Shown here piece by piece: positions 57,188 to 64,000 of a DNA stretch of 64,000 nt (position 1 is its first letter; every line of letters starts with the position of its first letter). The stretch comes from Liolophura sinensis (lineage: Eukaryota > Mollusca > Polyplacophora > Chitonida > Chitonidae): contig NC_088306.1 of assembly GCF_032854445.1 (NCBI RefSeq), positions 29,543,764-29,607,763 on the forward strand. The letters are read 5' to 3'. A program made the translations under genes and the position numbers. The notes beneath the pieces were generated by a model. The model saw only the letters and a program-made list of their open reading frames with translations. It was not told where the DNA came from and made no database searches.

Positions 57188-59213
57188 GAACACTTTTACA
57201 TTGTTGCCAACCATTTCACGAGTGAACACTTTCACTTTGCTGCTAACCACTTCACATCTGAACATTTACACACTGCTGCTAACCATTTCACATCTGAGCA
57301 CTTTCAATTTGTTGTTACCCATTTTACATCTAAACACTACCACATTGCTGCTAACCATTTCACGTATGAACACTTACACATTGCTGCTAACCATTCCACA
57401 TAAAAACACTTACACATTGCGGCTAACCATTTCACATCTAAGCACTACCACATTGCTGCTAACCATTTCACGTATGAACACTTACACATTGCTGCTAACC
57501 ATTCCACATATAAACACTTACACATTGCTGCTAACCATTTCACAACAGAGCACTAACACATGGCTGCTAACCATTTCACATCTGAACACTTACATTTGCT
57601 GCTAACCATTCCACATCTGAACACTTACACACTGCTGCTAACCATTTCACATCTGAACACTTACACACTGCTGCTAACCGTTTCACATCTGAACGCTTAC
57701 ATTTGCTGCTAACCATTCCACATCTGAACACTTACACACTGCTGCTAACCATTTCACATCTGAACACTTACACAATGCTGCTAACCATTTCACATCTGAA
57801 CACTTACACATTGCTGCTAACCACTTCACATCAGAACATTTACACATTGCTGCTAACCATTTCACATCTGAACACTTACACATTGCTGCTAACCATTTCA
57901 CATCTGAGCACTTACACATTGCTGCTAACCATTTCACATCTGAGTACTTACACATTGCTGCTAACCATTTCACATCTGAACGCTTACACATTGCTGCTAA
58001 CCACTTCACATCAGAACATTTACACATAGCTACTAACCATTTCACATCTGAACACTTACACATTGCTGCTAACCATTCCACATCTGAACACTTACACATT
58101 GCTGCTAACCACTTCACATCTGAGCACTTACACATTGCTGCTAACCATTTCACATCTGAACGCTTACACACTGCTGCTAACCATTCCACAACTGAACACT
58201 TACACATTGCTGCTAACCATTTCACATCTGAACACTTACACATTGCTGCTAACCACTTCACATCAGAACATTTACACATTGCTGCTAACCATTTCACATC
58301 TGAACACTTACACATTGCTGATAACCATTCCACATATGAACACTTACACATTGCTGCTAACCGTTTCACATCTGAGCACTTACACATTGCTGCTAACCAT
58401 TTCACATCTGAACACTTACACATTGCTGATAACCATTCCACATATGAACACTTACACATTGCTGCTAACCGTTTCACATCTGAGCACTTACACATTGCTG
58501 CTAACCATTCCACATATGAACACTTACACATTACTGCTAACCATTCCACATCCGAGCACTTACACACTGCTGCTAACCATTTCACATCTGAACGCTTACA
58601 CATTGCGGCTAACCATTTCACATATGAACACTTACACACTGCTGCTAACCATTTCATATCTGAACACTAACACATTGCTGCTAACCATTCCACAACTGAA
58701 CACTTACACACTGCTGCTAACCATTCCATATATGAATACTAACACATTGCTGCTAACCATTCCACACATCAACACTAACACATTGCTGTTAACCATTCCA
58801 TATCTAGACACTAACACATTGCTGTTAACCATTCCATATCTAAACACTAACACATTACTGCTAACCATTCCATATATGAACACTTATACATGGCTGCTAA
58901 CCATTTCACATCTGAGCACTTACACATTGCTGCTAACCATTTCACATCTTAGCACTTACACATTGCTGTTAACCATTTCAAACCTGACAGTTTCGCATTG
59001 TTACTAACCATTTCACATCTGAACGTTTACATACTACTGCTAACCATTTCACATCTGAGCACTTACACATCGCTGCTAACCGTTTCACATCTGAGCACTA
59101 ACACATTGCTGCTAACCATTTCATATCTGAGCACTTACACATTGCTGCTAACCATTTCACACCTGAGCAATTACACATTGCTGCTAACCACTTTACATCT
59201 GAACACTTACACA
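57188..59213. repeat. Minisatellite, 36-bp unit, about 56 copies
   Basis: Unit CATTGCTGCTAACCATTTCA plus CATCTGAACACTTACA. 36 bp gives open 12-residue repeats on both strands for over 300 codons (TISHLNTYTLLL and its antisense). Variants are shared by non-adjacent units, and some blocks of three to five units are duplicated. Confidence 0.95.
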
Positions 59214-59426
59214 TCATGTTACAGTAATTACAGAAATCTCTATAGATGTTTCTCAGGAAGTTCACTTTTCGTCCAGTTTAATTTTTGCTCCATTATATAT
59301 TATTGGGAAGTTATGTCGGCTCTCTCTCTCATCTGTACATTTACAGGACGATTGCGAACGGTTAAGAAAATCTTAACTGTCTAAAGATTGGACGAGCAGC
59401 ACAAGAGCAAAGCTATGCAGCTTGCA

Positions 59427-59668
59427 GGTGCATGCAGGCCAGAGGGTGTATGCAGGCCAGAGGGTGTATGCAGGCCAGAGGGGTGCATGCAGGCCAGATG
59501 GGTGCATGCAGGCCAGAGGGTGTATGCAGGCCAGAGGGGTGCATGCAGGCCAGAGGGTGCATGCAGGCCAGAGGGATGCATGCAGGCCAGAGGGGTGCAT
59601 GCAGGCCAGAGGGGGGCATGCAGGCCAGAGGGGTGCATGCAGGCCAGAGGGGTGGATGCAGGCCAGAT
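59427..59668. repeat. G-rich minisatellite, 18/19-bp unit, about 13 copies
   Basis: Unit TGCAGGCCAGAGGGGTGCA, switching between 18 and 19 bp by one G. Both strands have open frames (CRPEG and its antisense). Confidence 0.93.
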
Positions 59669-59699
59669 GTCCGAGACAGCCGAAAAGGCTGGAACTTTA

Positions 59700-61619
59700 C
59701 CGATCCCCAAAAGTACAGGAGGTTTAAAGCCTGAAATCACAGAACAGTCAAATAATTATAATGACAAAATATTTTGTGCACCGATAGAGTTAAATAATAT
59801 GCCTATACACGTTACAATTTAATTTCAAAAACAACACACATCAACTATAATCCACACAGAAACTACGTTCAGACATCAAAACTAAATCAAAACTTTAGAA
59901 TGTATATATCAATGTATCAAAAGTATGACGTATGTATGCTAGGGGTTTAACGTCCTACTTATGAGAAGATGAAGCCATGATCGTGTTGGAGTTGCATAAC
60001 AGGCAGGTCATGCTTGGTGTATAAAAATATAAAGTATAAAAGGGCAAGTGATGTGGAATGAACGAAATGAATTCGGAGGACATGTTGAACGAACTCCTTC
60101 ATCTGTTGCGCCGGAGACAATCCAAATGTGTCTCAAATTAACAACTGCTAACGATGGCTTTATAGCAGCTTTCTTCCGTGGCCTTCACAGTGTGATCGTC
60201 AATGCATCATTGTACAAGCACTTAATACCATTCTGACCAAATCTGGGTGTACAAATACAGATTTTAAACACAGACTGCCATCTTTCACAATTTGCTACAC
60301 ACATATACATCCATAAAGCTCAAAACATATGACAATTTACATATTACATAATTTATCATTTGCACTAAATGTCTACATGTCAGCAACAGGAAGCCTTAGT
60401 GCATTACGCCCATGGCACCATGGCACATGAACAAGACGTTCATCCACTGGTACTTGATTGTCACCCGCATGTAGCTCAAACAGAGGCATCACATTTGTGA
60501 GCGTTACAGTGGAAGCATCAACTGATATACAGCTTAAAAAAACTTATATTTGTATATAGCATGTTTTCCATATCTAAAAATAATCTCTCATAGAAACTGC
60601 GTACAAAACATACGCATGATAAATACCACAGGCACAAATTAAGTGTAACGAATTTGCACAGGAACGGTCATGTTTACCTTCAGTACCTACACATTTCATG
60701 TGTACCAAATTGTGTACATGTGATACACATCTTCTTCACTTCGCGGGCTACACAAAAAGGTGTGTGCAAAATGGTACACATTTGATTTTGAGAGTACAAG
60801 TCAATATTATAACACTATACATGTGTAAGAATACCTGGCAAAACACCAGTCATGGCAAAGTACCAGTCAAACTGACGCAAACCTTGGGGCTCTTCTTAAG
60901 CTAAACTTAGCATTTAAAATGATGTATGCAACCGTTAAAAGATAGATTGCAATACTGAGGACCAAGGGATCAGTGAGGGTATAGCTTTGCGCAGAGTACC
61001 TAGACATCAGAGCGCGTGCCGTTCAGAATTTAACAAATCTGCCATACATTTGGCCAACTACAGCGCAAAAAGATATGAAACGAGCAAAGACCTTTGAAAA
61101 AGGTAAAAAAATATCATTCAATATCATTACTAAAAGTTGACTGATCTGACTTGATATTCTTTGACCAGTCAAGGTCACAGGGAAAAGACTTGACTTTTGG
61201 TGCATAGAATTTGAAGTATCCCGTCTATATAACTCATACACTAGTATGTACAGACGGACAGATTTGTCTGGTCACTGGGAGTCAACGTGCACTTGCTCAC
61301 CATCCCACTTGAAAAACACAATAAACCGATCCATTATTTGTTGAATAAATAAACCTTCGCAGTGAACATAAAACTGAACAGTCAATGTATATCTCCCTTC
61401 CAAACATGCCAAAATGTATCAGAATTTATTTGATATCGCACATTTCACGATAGGGCACACATTCTCTAGTGCTGAATACTGACTGAGGCAAACTTGTTTC
61501 TTGGACTATGTGTCGATGTCAATCAGGCAACACTGAGATAAACAATCTGTATAGTTCCTTCCTTTGCTTCTCTAAGCAAAAAGTGACTTGTTGAATATTT
61601 TAGAAACCATCGTGCCCGA
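59700..61619. other. Gene-free stretch downstream of the ASB-like gene
   Basis: Probably includes its 3' UTR on the right side. No other feature recognised. Confidence 0.45.
61425..61430 (-). other. Candidate poly(A) signal of the ASB-like gene
   Basis: AATAAA on the - strand, about 190 nt after the stop codon. It is the nearest one downstream. No transcript evidence is available here. Confidence 0.3.
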
Positions 61620-62419
61620 TCATCGAAGGAAGTCTTTGAGGGTCTGTGGCAATAGGAATTCCTCTGCAATGATACGAAGCTTTGGTCCGAATCGACTTCT
61701 GAAGAAGAATCTACAAAGACACAGTAGACTTGGCATTTCCTTCACCGCATCTTGGAGTTCGCGAAATATCTCCATACTACCATCCTTGTCAAAACCTTCG
61801 GTATTGCCTTCTACAAGCCAATGCTCCTGCCATATATTGTAGCCAGCTTTTAGCAACATTTTCACGACCTGTGGGCAGCTCCTCTCTACTGCAACCCATA
61901 AAACTGATTTCTCACTCGGGTAAATCTTCCCTATGTATTCACTCCCTGGTTCATCGCCGGAACTGCTTGTTTCCATGGTAACCTTTTGCTCGAGCAACGT
62001 CTGCACGATACATCCCCGTTGCATGGCAACTGCATACCAGAGTGGTGATGCCCTGATGCAGTTGAAGACTTCTGGATTGGCGTTGAACTTTAAAAGTTCA
62101 AGAACACCAGCAACGTTACCGCTGTACGTGGCAAAATGAATAGGCGTGCTTTGACGGATGTCCCGGGCGTGCGGATCAGCTCCGTGCTTCAATAACAGGT
62201 GTATTGACTCTTCGCTGCCCCCGTAGAACGCTGCAAGGTGGAGGGCAGTGACCCCGTCTTCTCTGCGAGCGTTTACGTCAGCACCGTGCTTTATTAGAGC
62301 ATCAACACATTTAGAGTCGCGGTCGCAGATCGCCATTATAAGAGGGTGAGGAGATCCGCTTGGTACAAAGTTTGGATCGGCTCCATTCTGCAGAAGAAGT
62401 TCGGCTATTTTGGAAAATC
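61620..62419 (-). CDS. ASB-like gene, last exon with SOCS box
   Basis: The acceptor is TTGTTTAG. It encodes FSKIAELLLQNGADPNFVPS, four or five further ankyrin units, a linker with TSSSGDEPGSEYIG, and the SOCS-box-like end, followed by TGA. The frame is open throughout. The Met at 62336 is internal, because the frame continues upstream to the splice site. Confidence 0.9.
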
Positions 62420-63984
62420 CTAAACAAAATCAACAAAACAACAGCCTTTGAGTCATACAAACTATATGGATCAATCTTTTTCATGTTAGTAAAATCAATA
62501 TTTATTGACATTTCTCCAACACCACTTCACCTAGTGTTTTATTTATTTATTTATTTGATTGGTCTTTTACGCCATACTCATGAATATTTCACTTATACGA
62601 CAGTGGTCAGCATTATGGTGAGAGGAAAGCTGGCAGAGCCCAGAAGGGAAACCCACAACCATCCGCAGGTTGCTAGCAGACCTTCCCATGTACAGCATCA
62701 TGAGCTGGACTTGAACTCACAGTGAACGCACTGGTGGGAGTCTCCTGGGTTATTGCATGACCATGAAGGCCCCCTCCTGGTGTTTTAATCTTGGCAGAGT
62801 ACTGTCCTTGTGTCAAGATGGGGCTTGTGTTTTACATTTAGAACAGATTCTTCAATACTTTAGCAGCACAATTTATTTTATGTAAGACATTTTCAGCAGT
62901 ACTTATTTCTGGGGGCTTTCTACTATACTTCACTTTTTGTTTTCTTCCCCTTTCATATGTATAAACATATATATCTGCATATATACATAATTACCATCCT
63001 CAACTGCAGCCTGGAGAAGTGTCACTTTATTACAAACTGCGTAGTTGACGTCTGCTCCGGCTTCAATTAACGCTGAAGAAATGGCATAATTTCCACGATC
63101 AACAGCTCTGAACAGGGGACAGAAGCCTGCATCGCACAACAAATTGGGATCAGCATTTGCATCCAACAACACTTCCACCTCTTCCACCATTTCACTCTCA
63201 ACGGCTGACATCAAAACTGTCTCACCGTTGCAATCTCTATGGTCCACATCCCAAATACCTGATCTGACAAGGAGCTTGAATGTAAGACTTTGTTGCATGC
63301 GTTTCTCATCTAATGGCAGAGCATCCAGCGCAATCAATGACAGAGCATGGTGCAAGAGGTTGTTTTTGTCATCTTGTGTCCTGCCACATTCGTCTGGTGT
63401 CGGTAAGTCCTCTTTGAAAATCGTTGCTCCTCTAGCTAGCAACTGCTGTACTATATCCGGGTACCCTACACGGGCTGCGATATACAGTGGTCTTAACTTG
63501 TTCAGGGGTGTGGTGGGGTTCGGATGGCACCCATGATCTAGGAGAAACTCCACAAGCCACGCCTCCCGTAACCTGACTGCCAGATGAATCAATCTCACCC
63601 CCACCCATATCTCCTTGCCAAATGAGCGAGAAGACAACCTACTGTTCTGCTTACATGAGCAGTTCCCTTGGCGAATACATTCTACAAAAGCTGCCGTATG
63701 GCAAGAGGAAAATTTGGCATCAACACAGCCAAGTTCGTGAGTTGGGTAGAACTCAAACTTCGGGCCTGCTTGGCACCAGCTCTGGCTACTATCACACCCT
63801 GAAAAAGATAAATATACATGTAGGTACATATTTACAAATGAACATGTTTTAAATTAATAAAATTAACACATAAAATTAACACCCATGAAAGAAGGGAGTA
63901 TGCATGAATATCTGTAGTATGCCAGTACAACCCCACCAATGTTCAACCTTGTTTTGTTCTTTTACCAGAAAAGCTACTTTGCAT
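61620..63984 (-). CDS. Ankyrin-repeat protein with SOCS-box-like C-terminus (ASB type)
   Basis: Three exons read leftward: 63984-63966 (tentative), 63798-62995, 62419-61620. All junctions are phase 1 and the total is 1623 nt, giving 540 residues. From about residue 75 there are many ankyrin units (LIHLAVRLREAWLVEFLLDH, GADVNARREDGVTALHLAAF, STPIHFATYSGNVAGVLELL). The last 38 residues, beginning MPSLLCLCRFFFRSRFGP and ending LLPQTLKDFLR, resemble an ASB SOCS box: a BC-box-like SLxxxC and a Cullin-box-like LPxxLxxFL. ASB proteins recruit substrates by ankyrin repeats to Elongin B/C-Cullin-5 ubiquitin ligases. The 5' end may lie outside the window. I cannot say which ASB subfamily it belongs to. 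There are no frame breaks, unlike MAO. Confidence 0.85.
62536..62776 (-). mobile_element. SINE in the intron of the ASB-like gene
   Basis: Tail TTTATTTATTTGATTGGTCT, core CAGCATTATGGTGAGAGG, B-box and a decayed head (CATGAAGGCCCCC). The gene and the SINE have the same orientation. A GTGTTTTA sequence borders both ends. Confidence 0.88.
62995..63798 (-). CDS. ASB-like gene, large internal exon
   Basis: 804 nt. The acceptor is CTTTTTCAG and the donor G|GTAATT, phase 1 on both sides. It starts GCDSSQSWCQAGPKFEF, has a Cys-rich stretch before the repeats, and holds about five ankyrin units including GCHPNPTTPLNKLRPLYIAA and GADVNYAVCNKVTLLQAAVE. The split Gly at the end joins FSKIAELLLQNGADPN of the next exon in register. 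Confidence 0.88.
63966..63984 (-). CDS. Possible first coding exon of the ASB-like gene
   Basis: ATG followed by QSSFS and one base, ending at a donor TTCTG|GTAAAA, phase 1 as the next exon requires. The frame stays open to the window edge (CKIFS before the Met), so this may instead be the end of a longer internal exon. Only splice phase and the donor consensus support it. Confidence 0.4.
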
Positions 63985-64000
63985 CGAGAAAATTTTGCAA

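Noticed and set aside
57683-59384. Long open frames of 108 to 324 codons in the 36-bp array
   Set aside because: They exist on both strands because the period is a multiple of three. No start context, splice pattern or family match.
59388-59822. 144-codon frame with CRPEG repeats (defensin-like appearance)
   Set aside because: Generated by the 18/19-bp G-rich repeat; several overlapping frames on both strands are open alike, and there is no signal peptide.

Overview
This is eukaryotic, intron-containing DNA. At least two dozen copies of a tRNA-derived SINE lie in both orientations. They have an A-box/B-box head, a conserved core, a tail ending in a TACGGCGTAAAACACCAATC-like stretch, and AAAT repeats. 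SINEs of this type are familiar from marine lophotrochozoans. Together with TACATGTA-like palindromes, dense minisatellites and a vertebrate-like exon plan for monoamine oxidase, they suggest a mollusc or brachiopod. That taxonomic call is an inference.

Two genes can be supported. The first, on the + strand, is a flavin monoamine oxidase (MAO-A/MAO-B family) of 15 coding exons from 22654 to 52919. It keeps the FAD-binding GxGxxG start, the SGGCY motif with the flavin-linking Cys, the WSGYMEG motif, the active-site Lys and a C-terminal membrane helix. Its splice sites are canonical, but four small indels (exons 2, 4, 5 and 13) break the joined frame. The indels sum to +1, and removing them gives exactly 523 codons including the stop. 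This looks more like residual sequence error than decay, but a damaged gene is not excluded. The second gene, on the - strand from 63984 or beyond the window edge down to 61620, is an ankyrin-repeat protein with a C-terminal SOCS-box-like segment, that is an ASB-type Cullin-5 substrate adaptor. The two genes are tail to tail, with 8.7 kb of repeats between them. Nothing suggests that they work together.

Layout: 1-22.6 kb has no recognisable gene. It holds SINEs, a fold-back (MITE-like) element at 6754-7019, several minisatellites and a duplicated CRE-like site near 9.8 kb. The MAO introns carry most of the large arrays: 61-bp and 27-bp units in intron 1, 25-bp and 49-bp units in intron 5, 29-bp units in intron 7, and a 2.8-kb array of 41-bp units in intron 11. 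From 53 to 61.6 kb there are SINE fragments, dispersed repeats, a 2-kb array of 36-bp units and a G-rich 18/19-bp array.

The most striking observation is in MAO intron 10. A SINE there contains a 42-bp copy of the acceptor and first codons of the next MAO exon (44709-44750). It differs from the real exon at four positions, all synonymous, and is followed by an in-frame stop. It could be a captured piece of a paralogous MAO gene and a possible poison exon. Three further unnamed dispersed repeat families were found by comparing the window with itself.
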